Shown here in pieces: positions 20,201-32,684 of a DNA stretch of 64,000 bases; the first letter of the stretch is position 1, and each line of letters starts with the position of its first letter. The DNA comes from Deuterostichococcus epilithicus (lineage: Eukaryota; Chlorophyta; Trebouxiophyceae; Prasiolales; Stichococcaceae). A program made the position numbers and the translations under genes. The notes under the pieces were generated by a model. The model ran no database searches. It was not told the origin of the DNA and saw only the letters and a list, made by a program, of their open reading frames with translations. The DNA lies in contig JAVTLE010000005.1 in NCBI GenBank assembly GCA_033439295.1, positions 2,840,501 through 2,904,500 of the forward strand, given 5' to 3'.

Positions 20201-23200
20201 CTGCGTGAGGTTGCCAGATGTCTGCGCTGACGCCAACTCTTCCCTGATGCGCAGATACTTTGACTGGCTGCACTGCCCGCTGATCCGGCCAGAGCTCAAC
20301 ATGTGGGAGCGCATACTGTGGGTGTACGGCATTCTGGTGAGCTGCTTCGGCAAGCTTCGTTGCTATTGCAGGAATGGGGCCGCCGGGGGGGGAGGCCGAG
20401 CTCTTAGCACGCACTTGGAACAACTTGGTCTTTGGCGATTGGACGAATTTTGCTGGCTGCTTGACCCACCTTGCTGATCAACTGCCGCTTCTGCACAGGG
20501 CTACATCACAAACATCCTGTGTACCCCCGTCATGCTGCTGCTCCCGGTGGTTGGCGTGCTGGTGGACGTCATACCAGGTGCACGTTGATGTGCTCTCTTC
20601 TTGGGCCAGCATGCGCTGCAGGGTCCCCAGCAGCGCGGTCTCATCTCGATCTGAGACACACTCAAAGCCCTGGACAGCATCATGAGGCGCCTTGCCCCTT
20701 GCGGCTCCGTGCAGTTGTCAACAGCTTCTGGTTCGCGCTGGCGTTCACGGCTTACATCGGCACGCTCTACGCGGTGATCTACCTGGGCGCCAACAGCTGG
20801 GAGACTGCGGCCGCCACCTGGTTTACCAACAACGCCAACAGCACTCTGTGGTACCAATATGGCAAGGCTGTCTGGCACGTTGTGTGGGGCGGCGTCCGCA
20901 AGAGGTGAGCTTTCTGAGGCATTCATCACATGGTGGCTTAGATCCAGGCCCACTGTGAACCCACTTGCCGGTCACCCTGCAACACAACAGTGGGCCCATG
21001 CTTCTGCAAACATTTGAAGATGAAATCATATGGAATTGAGTGATCCAATGCTCCTCTTGTGCAAACGTAACTTCTCGACGTGCAGGCCCAGCACATTCAA
21101 GGCGACTCCGAAAAGCGCAACAGTGGTTTCTGCTGTTATTCCCTCCGCTGACATGCCTGCTGCGCCCCCACCACCTACGAAGGCCAAGGTGAACACTGCA
21201 TCTTCAGCATGTGAACTGAGACGAAATCCATTTGAATGGCAGAAGGATTGCTGTTCGGATGCGCACCCCAGCAGCAGTGGGGCCTTTTTGGTACATTGGT
21301 ACTGGTACTGACGTCAGCAACAGGCGGCCTGCAAGGAGCTTGGAGGCGGCATCGCTTTGGACCATGTTCAGCTGCCTCCTGCTTCTGCGCAGGCCCGCGC
21401 CAGGGCCAGTGGCAAAGCACAGGGCGCCCTTGGTGACCTGTGGGTTTCGGCGCTGACGTTTCTGGTGCTGGGCGCCACCATCGGCATTGGCGCCTGGCGG
21501 CTGGTGGCTGACGGCATCGTCGGCAGCTCCTGGAACTTCGGGTAAGAAGAGACCCTGTCTTGGGATCTGAGAACCACTGAGCCGTGCACTCCGGCATGCG
21601 GCAGCTGATGCCGCGGCTCATGCGGCCACCGATACCTGTCGCTGCTGCAAAACCGAGCGAGGATAGTGTTTGCACAGATCGTCGCAGAACGTTGGCTGAT
21701 TTCAAGGCAGATGTAGCACTTGCGCAACCAGCATGACCTTGCGAGGCGCTGTCCGTTCTTGCGCGCAGGCTGCTGCTGAGCCTGGCCTGGTGCATCTTCA
21801 ACGTGGTGCCCTCGTACCTGATGCTGCACTATGCGGTACTGGGGGAGGCAGGCCTGCGCTTCGCCTGCCGCGCGTCCAAGCTGCTCATGCTGCTCGCCGG
21901 CGCAGGCGAGCCAGTCTGCATCTGTGCAACTCCTCCTTACACTGTCCTGGCGATGAGCACAGCCTGAGATGTGTGCCTGCTGGAGGCACCGCAGCCCGTG
22001 TCCGCCTTGCAGATGACAGCGTGTCCTCCTACTGGTCTGAGACACAACAATGAACGTCAACTTGTCAACCCTGCTCGGTGTCTGGACTCGCAGCTGTCAT
22101 AGGTTTGCTGTGGTGGCTGCAACCCAAGCACTACTCGTATGACCAGGCACTGGGCGACAGCATCCTGTTCTACGAAGCGCACCGCTCAGGTGTGCCCCCT
22201 TTCGCATGCCTGCCTGCCTGCGGCAGGTTCCTCCATGCACATGCCTCCCCCATACCCGTGCTCGTCGACGGCCAGCGTTGACGAAGAGTACAGTGTCCTC
22301 GAATGGCGTTGGGCGGGTCTGCTCGCCAAATTTTTTTAACACCACATACTTTAAGATCCGGTCCAACTGTACATCAGGCGCGTCAGGAAGTGACCTCAGG
22401 CATGCACAGGTCAGCCGGTTTGATGTCCACATGCGCCCTCATATTATCATATCATAGAGAGGCTCGCATGCTGCCGCACCTCAGGCGTGCTGCCGGCCGA
22501 CAATCGGGTGCCATGGCGCGGCAACAGCGGGCTGACCGATTACCTGACTGGCGGTGCGGAGGGCATTCCGCTGATCGGCGGCTACTACGATGCCGGCACC
22601 AGTTTCGTCAAGCACTCTTACCCCATCGCTACGACCACCGCGCTGCTGTCCTGGGGCCTGCTGTCCTTCCCCCAGGCGAGTGGTTTTGCCGCTGCGTCGC
22701 TGCCTAAATGTGTAATCGCAACTACACCAGGAACGGCAATGCCAGCATGGACACACGCATTGTTCTGCCGGCGCATTGAAACGCTCGACGACCGGCTCCT
22801 GACTGCCACAGATAAATGTGTACAGCAATCGTGTTGAGCAGGGGTACGCACAGTCGAACCGGACCGAGGATGCCAAGGCAGCTATCAAGTGGGGCGCAGA
22901 CTACCTGATGACGGCGCATTTTGAGCGCAACAGCTTCGTCGCCCAGGTCGGCGACCCCACCATCGACGGTGCGCCCTGAGTTCCACACCCATACCACAGC
23001 GCTAGCTTCTGTCACTTGTTTGGGCAGAACCAGAGCAGTTCCGATACCACATCCTGCTGCGCCTTGCTGTCAATAGGGCATCAACGCAGCGCGCACACCG
23101 TGCTCCTTGCTTGAAGCGACATATATGACAGGATGCTTACGGCTATCAGCTGCCGGCTGCACACAGGCAGGTACTGGACGCGGCCAGAGCAGCTGAACGA

Positions 23201-25976
23201 GACACGGCCGGTGTTCATCCTCGACGCCATTCACCCTGGCAGTGACCTGCTGGGTTCGGCGTCTGCGGCGCTGTCCGCCGTGGCAATGGCGCTGCGTGGC
23301 GATAACATCACCTACAGCTTGGCAGCCGCCAACCATGCAGTGCAGTTGTACAGGTGCGTGACGATGGGCCTCCGACACGGGCGTGGCACATCCCAAACAT
23401 GTCAGGGTCTGGTCCATGCCTTTTGCTCGTGGCGAGAGTGAGCACAGAGCTGCTGCGGCGATGCCAGTCCTGTAGCCCCTGCTGCAAAAGCCCAGCCTCC
23501 TCGCTGTGCTGCTGCCAGCTGCAGTGATGGTAAGAATCCAAATCAATGCTGCGCAGGCTGGCGACGAAGCAGCAGGGGCTGTACGCGCAGTGGGTGCGGC
23601 GCGGCGACACCAATTTGGCAGGGCCCTACGCCTCGGGCAGCTACCTGGACGACTTGGCCTGGTGCGTCGGAAATGCATCTGGATTCAAAAGAAGGCTGAT
23701 TATTCTGCTCTCTGAAGTGACGTCACACTGAAAGCAAGCGCCGATCGGAGCCCCTTGGCATGTCCCACAGAGACTGATGGTGTCCTTGAGGTAGGTTGCG
23801 GCTGGTGCGCCTTTAGCTTCAAATAGTCACGCACAGGGTGACTGGAGGTCGCAAGAGTGCTGCGGCGCAGGGCTGCAATCTGGCTGTACCGACTCACGCA
23901 CGATGCGGTGTACCTTCAGGATGCTGCAGTATACTACAAGCACCACCTGGACGTGAGTTGCCTCAAATTCACTGTCTGCACAGCTTGCTCGTGACACCCA
24001 CAGCAACTGGTCTGTCTCCACTATGCACTACAAGCAGCTCAGCTGTGCTGCATCTACCTGGCGTGCGTCTAGATGTTGGCCTGGGCTCCTTCCCTCTACT
24101 GCAGTGGGCGTCACCGGCTAAAGCAAGCGCATGGCTGCGGTAGAGTGTCGAAGCATTGCTGAGTGCCGAAGGTGGGGCTCTCATCCAGGTACTTGACTTT
24201 GCATGCTGTGCAATGTCTTACAGAAGGAGGCATCGGGGCAGGTCTCGTCGTTCGTGTTCGACTGGCAGAATGTGGGCCCTGGAGCCGCCATGCTGCTGGC
24301 ACAGGCCACGAGGTGGAAGATGCCAAACTTCCAGGTGAGGCATACTAGATGTCATCGTGAAGCCGGCCGGACAAAACTCATCACAGCCGATGCTTTGGAC
24401 AGTGCACTGCCGCTGCCGATTTCTGCTGGTGGCACCCCACTTCACTACGATGCATGTATGCGGGACAGCACATCTCCTGCAGGAGTTCCAAATGACAGAA
24501 CTGCAGCGGCGCCGCAATCACACTTCCAGGTGGACGGCGTCCGCCCGGCGTACGCAGCAGATGTGGACCGTTTCCTGGACACATGGCAGGCACGCCGTAG
24601 TGACAGCCCAGTGCGCTACACGCCGCACCTGCTGGCATGGAGCAACACGTCGGTGCGTGCCTTGCCTGCCCGCCTGCCTGCTCAATGCTGTGCCCGAGCG
24701 GAAAGACTTACCATGAGACACGCTGCAGAGTACGTTGGAATTTCTTCCTTCAGAAAGCGTGCACGAGTCTCTGACATGCTGTGCACTTCGTGCTGCCGCA
24801 GGCGCCGCTGCAGGCGGTGGCCAACGCGGCCTTCCTGGCGCAGGTTCACGCGCAAATGCACGTGGGACACTTGAGCGTGCACACCTGCTGGGCAGGTGGG
24901 ATCTCGAGGGCAGCAGATGCAGGTTGCAGCCACGACTGCAGATCACTTCTAGAGACGCCTTTGACTGTCGCTACCTTTTGTGCAACTGCTGCGGATATCA
25001 GTGAGCCACAGCGCCCGCAGCACACTTCGGCTAGCGCAAATGGCAATCCGCCTCACACGCAGATCTGGCCCTCCTGATTCACCAACCTCTCTGTGCCAAT
25101 GTTAACAGAAAGCCAGGCGCGATACATCCTGGGCATGCGCGGCGGCACCAGCTTCGTCGTTGGCGCCGGCAGGCGCAGCCCGCAGCAGCCACGCGATAGG
25201 GCGGCGTCCTGTCCCTCCGATTACCGCACCCCCTGCACCAGAGCCAATGCGCTGCTACCGGATCGCGCCAACCCGCACACCCTCTTCGGTGCCCTGGTGA
25301 ACTGCCTGTGCACGCGGGCTCGTTTGGAAGGTTTACACGGCCGCTATGGAATTGAACGCGCCGGACTGACGTCAGTGGCACGTTTGTGCCCACCAATTCC
25401 CATTGACATGTCTGAACGCTGTAACGAGTCCCATTTGCATGTGCATGCCAGACTGCCGCAGTGACGGGCGTGGCGGGGGGAGGGTGGCCAGCGCCATGTG
25501 TTACGTGCAGCACGAAAGCAGAGCTCTGTTTGCGCTGCATTGCAGGTGAACGGGCCAGACCACAGGGACCAGTACACTGACCGCCGCACCCATGTCAACA
25601 GCGGCGTCTCGCTCACGAATAACGCCGCATTCACAGGTGCGGTGTGGGACATAATGGTGGCGTTGTGATTCAGAGATGGATTACAAAATTGCCTGGACGT
25701 GTGCCCCTGGTACCTGAATGCAAACCAGCATGTTGCAGCCGTCCTGCCCTGTCCCAAAGAACAGGTCGAGATTGTCCAGTTGTGTGCCGCCTGCCTGCTA
25801 GCTGATAAGCCATTATGGCTGCATCGTGGCCTTCCCCGCCCTGACATGACATGGCTCCTTTGCAGGCCTGCTGGCAGCGCTGGCACAGCAGCCGCACAAT
25901 CACTGGCAGCAGTGCACGACGCTGCCAAAGTACTTCTGGCGGGCATCGACCCACTGCCTGATCTAGCCGCGGGCAT
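17287..25976 (+). CDS. Cellulose synthase (GT2) fused to a GH9 domain
   Basis: About 27 exons, roughly 1,100 residues. The first half is a processive GT2 cellulose synthase: TM segments after WKWWSCFLCLLF, the CDDGEDP Asp motif, GKSANLNHAL, the DADQ (DxD) motif, CTGSNYVIRAA, a GED motif (GEDTALALEL) and QKSRW (QxxRW). A set of C-terminal TM helices includes a plant-like STFKATPKS loop. This polymerises UDP-glucose into beta-1,4-glucan at the membrane. The last TM helix reads LLMLLAGAAVIGLLWWLQP through a GC-AG intron (about 21906-22110) straight into a GH9 domain (YDQALGDSILFYEAHRSG, VPWRGNSGLTDYL, GGYYDAGT, WQNVGPGAAML, ARYILGMRGGTSFVVG, DQYTDRRTHVN, GLLAALAQQPHNHW), ending at TAG 25974. No PilZ domain is seen. 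The start at 17287 is the first in-frame ATG after a stop. Confidence 0.8.
18948..19013 (+). repeat. 33-bp perfect tandem duplication in intron
   Basis: Two adjacent 33-bp copies (each beginning GCTGCACGAGCCTTAG) lie in an intron of the GT2-GH9 gene. The identity of the copies suggests a recent event. Confidence 0.85.
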
Positions 25977-26882
25977 TCGAGAGTGGCCGCCGCCGCAGTT
26001 CAGACCGCGCGGCATCATTCATGGGCGGGGAATTCCAGGATCAGACGCGATTTGAGTCGCCGCGTCGTTCATTCGCCAGCCGTGGCCGGCGCTCAGGCAG
26101 GCCGTGCAACACGGCACGCTGCCATGATGAAACCAGTCAGAGGCCCTGTCGAAACTCTGTCGAAACTCTCTGCAGGATCGCTGAAAAGTTGAAATCGTTA
26201 GGGGTACTGCGAATCGCTGCTGTCGGATTCAGTGGGGTGCGGCAACGGTGGGGAGCAGGCGCCTGGGCCACCATTTACTGGTGTCCTGCTGGTGCCGCGG
26301 CCCTGTCTTACTCTAGAGAATATCACAGTATGTGCTGCGCATCGACCATCGTGAACTGTTTTGTTGGTTGGATAATGGGCTCTTCTGTCAGTCCGCAAGG
26401 AACTGTTGGGTGGCGTCTGTGTCCTGCCGGTGGATGTTTCCTTGAGTCTGAAGTTAATAGCATAAAATCTGTGGCTGTCCGGAGCTTGCTCATAGTGACT
26501 TTGATTCCAATATTTGTCATTCTCACACCCGCTGGGCATAGAAATAGGTAGCCGAATATGATGAAGGTTTATGAGTTCCAACGTCGCGGCAGAATGGGAG
26601 ACTGCCACGAAAAGCATTCCTCATGCCTGAAAAAGAAAGGCAAACTCCGCCCCTGCAGTCCGGTAATATCGCAATTGCTGCTTGAGGAACTACTCATTTC
26701 GCATCACCATGCACCGCCAGTCCCGTTACCGGCCAGCACAAACACATCCGAACACATTCTCATTGCAAGCTTCCATGTGTAGACTGTTTGCCGCCAACGC
26801 GGTCTTGGTACGAGTGCCCTCTGCAGTCTGCACCAGGCCTGGACGTCAGCCGTCGAGCACCAGTCCTTCCTGCAGGTGCCCA
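25977..26882. other. Intergenic, convergent 3' ends
   Basis: Between the stop codons of the GT2-GH9 gene (+) and OBAP1 (-). No supported gene. An ATGATGA at 26559 has no matching box D and stem, so it is not called a snoRNA. Confidence 0.4.
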
Positions 26883-28626
26883 TCACGGCTTCTTCACTTC
26901 CTGCTCCACCGCCTGCAACTGGGGCGCCTTGCCGGTGGTCCAAGCATCGCAGCCCGCGGCCAGCCTCATCGGCGGCTTGATGTAGCTCGCGCGCGCCTCC
27001 TTGCGCTGCTCGGTGCTGATGCCATAGTCCTCATCCCGCTTCTTGACCAGCTCCGGGTCCACCTGCCAAAGGGACACAGACGTAAAGCCTGCGGCAACAG
27101 CGTGGGTATGCCGCCACAGAATTGCAGTCTGCATCATGGCTCGCAGGAAATGCCAGACAATTCCAGATGGCTGGGGCAGCTCATGCTTCCGTCGGTACTC
27201 CGGCAGGCAGCAGGAAGTAAAGGCACACTTGTCCGTCTGCTGTGAAAGACATCATGAGCTGTGGCGGGCCTGCGGTGTAGGAGCAAGGTTGGTTCACCAA
27301 AAGTTAGCAGGAAAACTTGAGAAACTGCCATGTGCGCATTGTATGCTGGTGTGCATGCCTGAGGATGGGGGCCGGCACGATCTGAACTGCATGCCAATCT
27401 GCACACCACTGCGACCTTGACCAAGGCCAAAGACGCAGCATACAAGGCGCACCAAGCGGCAGCTCGTCTCCGCGGTCATACTGCCATGTGTGGACGGTCT
27501 TGCCGTAGCTGCAGCGCAGAACAGAACCTTTCAATCGGTGCACCGGGAGGGGTTTCTAACGTCAGGCATGTGCCTGCCAGGGCTATTGGCAATTCTTGGT
27601 GGGCGGATCGAGCTTGGAGTGCTCACGTATCCACCAGGCTGGCCATCTCGATGCGCTCTGCTGCCTCCGGCACGCGCGGCGCCACCAGCTGCCCCGACAT
27701 CACCTGTGCAGGAACTGCGCTCTGCTCGTAAGCACAGAAGCATCAGCGTCGAGTTCAGTGGCAACAGATCGATCTCAACAATAGCAGCACCTTGCAGCGC
27801 CGATTGACCACCCCCAGATGAGACGTTGGGCAGCAGTCACAAGACTCTCCTATCCTGGGACAACAGCATGGCGCACACCTCGTGCTCGTGGGAGTGCCAG
27901 AAGCGCTTCTCGTCGGCCGACAGGCCCTCGAACAGACGGCGCGAGATGATGTACTCGATGCCAATCAGGCGCGCGTTTGCCTTGTCGCTGTCTGTGAATC
28001 GTGCATGACAGATGTTAACTCGGATCATGAACACGAGTTGACGGGCAAGATCTGGACATGGCTCACAGGGGAGTGGCGTCCTCATTGCTCTTCTCACAGA
28101 CTCAGCTCAAAGACAGTCAGTGTAGCAAAGTGACGGGCGCAATTACCGTATATCACGCACTGCCTGAACTCTTCGTTGATGTGCGAGCTGCGTCCGATGG
28201 CATGAGAACATCTCAACAGACGCACTACACAGTGCATTGCGCGCCAGGAACGGGCATCGTGGTGCATGTAGCTGAGCAAGCGGCAAGTCATCGTACCAAA
28301 AGTGATGTGCTTGCACCACCCGCGTCATGTCATGCGCATAACCGTGGAACCCTGCGCAGCAGGGTCAGCACACCGCAAATTCAGGCAGGCGGTACACTGA
28401 CCACTCCCACCCACCAAGCCGAGGGTGCCATTCCTGCAGATGCCCTCGAAATGTTGCAAATAATCGCACCGCAAACGTGCTGGTGAATGCCCTTGATGGG
28501 TGCGAAGGATTGCAGCATGCCCTCGGCGGCGCCCAGGATGCGGCGGCCCAGGTGCTTGTCCTCGCCCGGAATATCCTCGGGTGTCGTAGGCTGCAGGTCA
28601 GTTCGGTTAGGTTTCAGTTGCATCAT
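26883..28626 (-). CDS. OBAP1: Oil body-associated protein (OBAP1, DUF1264)
   Basis: Exons on the minus strand match the plant OBAP family in order: LGRRILGAAEGMLQSF and APIKGIHQHVC (about 28480-28600), a segment with QVEAHHF and NEEFRQCVIY, ARLIGIEYIISRRLFE with EEKRFWHSHEHEV-like residues (about 27870-27990), SGQLVAPRVPEAAERIEM (about 27650-27710), YGKTVHTWQYDRGDELPLG (about 27430-27500) and the C-terminal VDPELVKKRDEDYG and EQRKEARASYI, ending KKP at 26883. OBAP proteins associate with lipid droplets and affect their stability in seeds; an algal member would suggest a lipid-body role. The WHSH segment with its two His is characteristic. The start ATG at 28626 (MMQLKPN) is tentative since an intron may precede PTTPEDIPG. 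Confidence 0.88.
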
Positions 28627-29720
28627 CTGTTGTGCAGATGGGAACTGCAGACTGGCGCTGCAAACCACCAATGTGGTGCGTTGTGCATCAGTTCCATCAC
28701 GGCATCACGGCGTTCCACCGATGCAGGAATGCATATGTGACGCATAAACAAGGTTTTAATTGCTTGAGTCGACAAGCGTGCCTTTCCTGGGCCCTGCGCC
28801 TTTGCTGTGCTTGAAGACAGCATGCCGGCCATTCCTGGCAAGGGGATTGTCGATTGGATCGTGAAGGCGGCAAGCGAGATGGTGACGTTCATGCAAGGCC
28901 GCAGCTTTGAGGCTTTCTGGCGTGGACTGGCAACACAAGAAAGAACCTGCGCTTGCATGCTGGACACCTTCTTGGGGTGTTCAGCCTCCCGCCAGATCCC
29001 ATTAGGCTCGAGATCTGGCGGGAACCAGTGCCCATGAAGAGAGGTGCAGATTGACATGCGGATGGATCATGAGCTTGATTTCCAGTCGTTCCTGACCCAA
29101 TCGAAGTCCTATTGAATAATATTTTGCGGGGCCGCTCGTACATTTTCAGGCATTCGCCGACGTCGGACATTCAGGCGAGCCGCAACACATATAGAATTCT
29201 TCTGAATTCTCCAGGAACAAACTGCATGCGCAATTGCATTCAGGCCGCTGTCGCATATGCAAGGGCGATCTCGTTGCAATGAGCATGAAGGCACCTGATG
29301 CGTATCCTCAAGCGTACCATGCGGGCTAGACATGCGGCGGACTGACTTGCACTGACTGAATCCCGTGCAGTCCTTCGCCGTCTACAGCACCCATAACTGT
29401 CGAAATCACACGACCTGCAATTTCAGTCGGCGGCAGCGACGTCCTTTAAAGTGGTGCCGCATCATCACAGCGGCAGGCTCACCGGCAGCAGGAGTTGTGC
29501 CCCTGCCTGACCACACAGCCTAAGGCGGCAGGGTCGGCTCTAGCATCAGCTCCGGCGGCCAGCGTCGCGGTGGCATCTGGTCCGGCTGTGGCGGCGGCTG
29601 GATCGGCTGCCGGACAGATTGACCCACCACCACAGTTTGCCGCACCGCCGCAGCCGCCAGGGGCAGGGCCGGACGGCGGTGGTCGGCTCGGCAGCAGCCG
29701 CCGCCTAGCTCGCAGCCAGC
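28627..29720. other. Divergent intergenic region
   Basis: Between the starts of OBAP1 (-) and CCDC25 (+). It should contain both promoters. The 200 bp before 29721 are GC-rich and probably 5' untranslated sequence. No other feature supported. Confidence 0.4.
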
Positions 29721-31514
29721 ATGGTGTTCTTCTTCGAGCCGCGTGGCTGCCAGCCGGGCGGCGAGGACTTCATGATCTACATGGGGCGTGACAAGTTTGA
29801 AAACGAGGACCTGATCCGCTATGGCCTGCCCAGCGACTTGTGGTGGGTCGGCCTGCCGCCATAATTTCAAGACATCCCCTCTTGCGTGTGCTTGTCGACT
29901 CGCACACTGGCCACTTGGTGCCATCGTGCGCCCGCCAGCAGCTGCCGGCGTCAACTCCTGCCGCCATATAGAGGAAGCACAGGCGTTCTGCCCATACCAA
30001 TTCTCTTTCTTGTAGCCTGTCCATTTCCTCGCTGTCCCCTCAAGGTTCATGTAGGCGACTTCAGTAGCGCAAATGCACCTGCCTCTGCAGAGCAATCAAA
30101 TGTGCTTAGCCTCAAACGTGTTTGCTGTTGTGTTCAGGTTCCACGTGGACGACCTGTCGTCGGCGCACGTGTACTTGCGGCTGCCGGAGGGGGTGAGCCT
30201 GGACTCGGTGCCGGAGGCCACCCTGGAGGACTGCTGCCAGCTGGTCAAGCACAATTCCATCGCCGGCAACAAGCTCAACAACGTGGGCATTGTGTACACG
30301 CCGTGGGCCAATCTGCGCAAGACGGCGTCCATGGAGGTTGGCCAGGTGGGTTTTCAGGCCTGCGTCTTTGGGGATTTGAGGGCCTCAGGGCATCTGGGGC
30401 TCTCGTTCCCACCTGCCGGCGAGGCGGCGTGCGGCAATGCACCGCCGGCAGCGCGGCAGGAGTGAGCGTGGCGCCGGCGGGGCGGCGCTCCTGCAGCCGG
30501 AGGCAGGCAGACCACAGCGCCACGTCACAGTGTTGGGGGTGCCAGTCCGGTGTCGCGGACGGCCTGCTGAGGAAGAGCGTGAGCGCCGCAGATCTGGGGC
30601 AGAAGGCCGGTCCCGCCTCCTGCCTGCTGAGCCCTACCGTGCGGCCTCCAGGTGAGCTTCCACGACAGGAAGGCGGTGCGCAAGACCAAGGTGGAGAAGC
30701 GCAATAACGAGATCGTCAACCGCCTGAACAAGACCAAGCGGGAGGAGTACCCCGACCTGGCCGCCCGGCGGGAGTCGCACGACCAGGTAAGCTGCTGTGC
30801 ACATGTTTGTGTCTCTCGTATGTCAGCCTTGTGCGCGGCGGCAGCCGCGCTGCATGTGTCTGCCTGCTGTGCGGCGGGCTCCGCGATGGCGAGCGCGGAC
30901 GCCTGCCCTGCGAGCCCTCCCTGGCATCGGTCAGCCAGCCTGGCAGCAGCACCGTGGAAGCTGCAGAGAGGGAACCCGAACCATCCGTGAGCAGCAGTCC
31001 TGAATACCTGAATGCACCTGGTGCTTCCCTACATGGTTCATAGGAGTTTTCCCTCCTGCAGGCGGAGCGGGCGGCGCGTAAGGCGGAGCTGCAGGAGCAG
31101 CGAGCCGCTGAGAAGGTGGCGCGGGAGGACGCCTGCCGCACCAGCGACCTGCGATCCTACTCCTCCCTCATGCAGGTGCGCCTACAAGCCATGCAGGCGA
31201 CCTCCAAACCATGTGAACCCAACTGCGGTGAGCCCTCTGTGGTTTTGCGCCCGCCGAGCTCTGGAGGCCATGCCGGCCGCAGCAGCGGCCTTGGCCGCGC
31301 CTCGTGCACACACCTTGGGCGACAGACTGTGCAGGCTGCAGATGGGGCAGCATTCGCATTGTGAACTTGTAGAGCTCATGGGGATGCACAGACTGCATTG
31401 CATTGCCCATGCACCGTCGGATCGCCTCGATCTACCGTGCGTGTCGCGTTGCAGGCTGAGAACATGATGTCCAACAGCGCAATGACAGAGGACTACGAGG
31501 ACGATTTCATGTGA
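29721..31514 (+). CDS. CCDC25: CCDC25 homologue
   Basis: Five exons reproduce the whole family. Exon 1 reads [20 protein letters not shown] then [21 protein letters not shown]. Exon 2 (about 30138-30345) gives [39 protein letters not shown] and [12 protein letters not shown]. Exon 3 (about 30653-30786) gives [20 protein letters not shown] and [20 protein letters not shown]. Exon 4 is a charged coiled coil ending [10 protein letters not shown], and exon 5 ends [10 protein letters not shown] at the stop (31512-31514). The protein has an NFACT-R type domain followed by a coiled coil. In animals CCDC25 has been described as a membrane sensor of extracellular DNA; the wide conservation into algae suggests an older role linked to ribosome or RNA biology. 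About 208 residues, as in animals. Confidence 0.93.
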
Positions 31515-32684
31515 AAGCCAGGGTGTGCAGGCAGACCTCAACTCAGTTCCCATATGACAAAGCACAGAGTATGGCGTGCAGAACTCCGGCAGTCGATTGT
31601 CGTTGGTGGTTACAGTTGCACAGTGTCACTAGGCCAACTTTACTCATTGAGCTCCCCAAATCCCGCATACTCGTCCCACGAGGTTTTGAATGCTGCGCAT
31701 TCGATCCTGCCGCCAGACCTGGCTTCGGCGATTCGGCCTGCCGCCAGCGTGCTCGAACCCAACTGCGTCATGGATTCAGCATAGCCGGGTCAGACCGTAG
31801 AGCCTGGTCGCACGGGGTGCGGCGGGTCTTCCCCCATGCCGAGGAGCAGCTCTTGGAGACCCCGCAGCCGTCCAAACATCGTTTCAAGGTGGTTGTCGTG
31901 TATGTCGTCTTCGGCTGTGCGCATGACAGCGTTCCACGTGCAGGCGTATTAGGCCGCTGAGGAGCTGCAGCGGCAGCACTTAATCGCTGCCAGCAGAATT
32001 GCTGCCGTCCCTGTGGAGGGACTGCAGCCTCGGCGCGCCGCCTGCAGTGGCCAGCTTTCGCTGCACAGTCCACCTTCCTCAGAAGGTCCTTGCACAGACA
32101 TCTGAGACGATTTGATCTGCACCGATATGCAGGCGCATGTTGCAGTTTGCGCCAGGATGCCGATACTCCAATGCTGCGGGTTTCCAAAAACATTCCTGCG
32201 TTATATGAAGGCGCACGCCCGCTACGCTGCCCAGGAAGTGCTGACCTGCAGCACGCCAAGCTCATCGCCGTCTGCGTCTGCACTCAGGCACATGTGCCGC
32301 CACAGGCCGCGGTCCAGCACCAGCTCCCGCCATCAATGGCTAACCAGCGGGGCCACCATCCGCGTAGGCAACCTTTAGAATGTGCCGCAGGCAGAAGAGT
32401 TCTGACATGAATGGTGGTTACCGAGGACATCATTGTGGAATTGCCTGGCATGATGCTTTGCAGGAGATGCAATGGCAAAGTCCTTGTGAAGGTGCGACTT
32501 GCTGAATTGCAAGCGGTGGCAAGTGGGCTGACATATGGTTGAACAGGCTGTGCATGCAGATTCTTGGTGATTGCTGCATGTTGTAGATCGCGCCAGACTT
32601 GGAGTTTGCAAATTGCGGGGTACTCTGCTTCATAGGGCCAGTGTGAGTTTGTGTTCAATCATGCGAAAGATGTCAAAAGGGCAG
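31515..32684. other. Intergenic, convergent 3' ends
   Basis: Between the stop codons of CCDC25 (+) and the PDI-like gene (-). No coding pattern or structured element could be supported. Confidence 0.4.

Noticed and set aside
22050-22140. ATG at 22050 as the start of a separate GH9 gene
   Set aside because: It is in a different frame from the GH9 exons and soon stops; the GH9 frame has no ATG before the first GH9 motif, which favours the fusion.
26115-26190. ATGATGA at about 26122 with CTGA at about 26182
   Set aside because: No terminal stem and no guide match; treated as chance.
26555-26635. ATGATGA at 26559 followed by CTGA near 26628
   Set aside because: Flanks do not pair.
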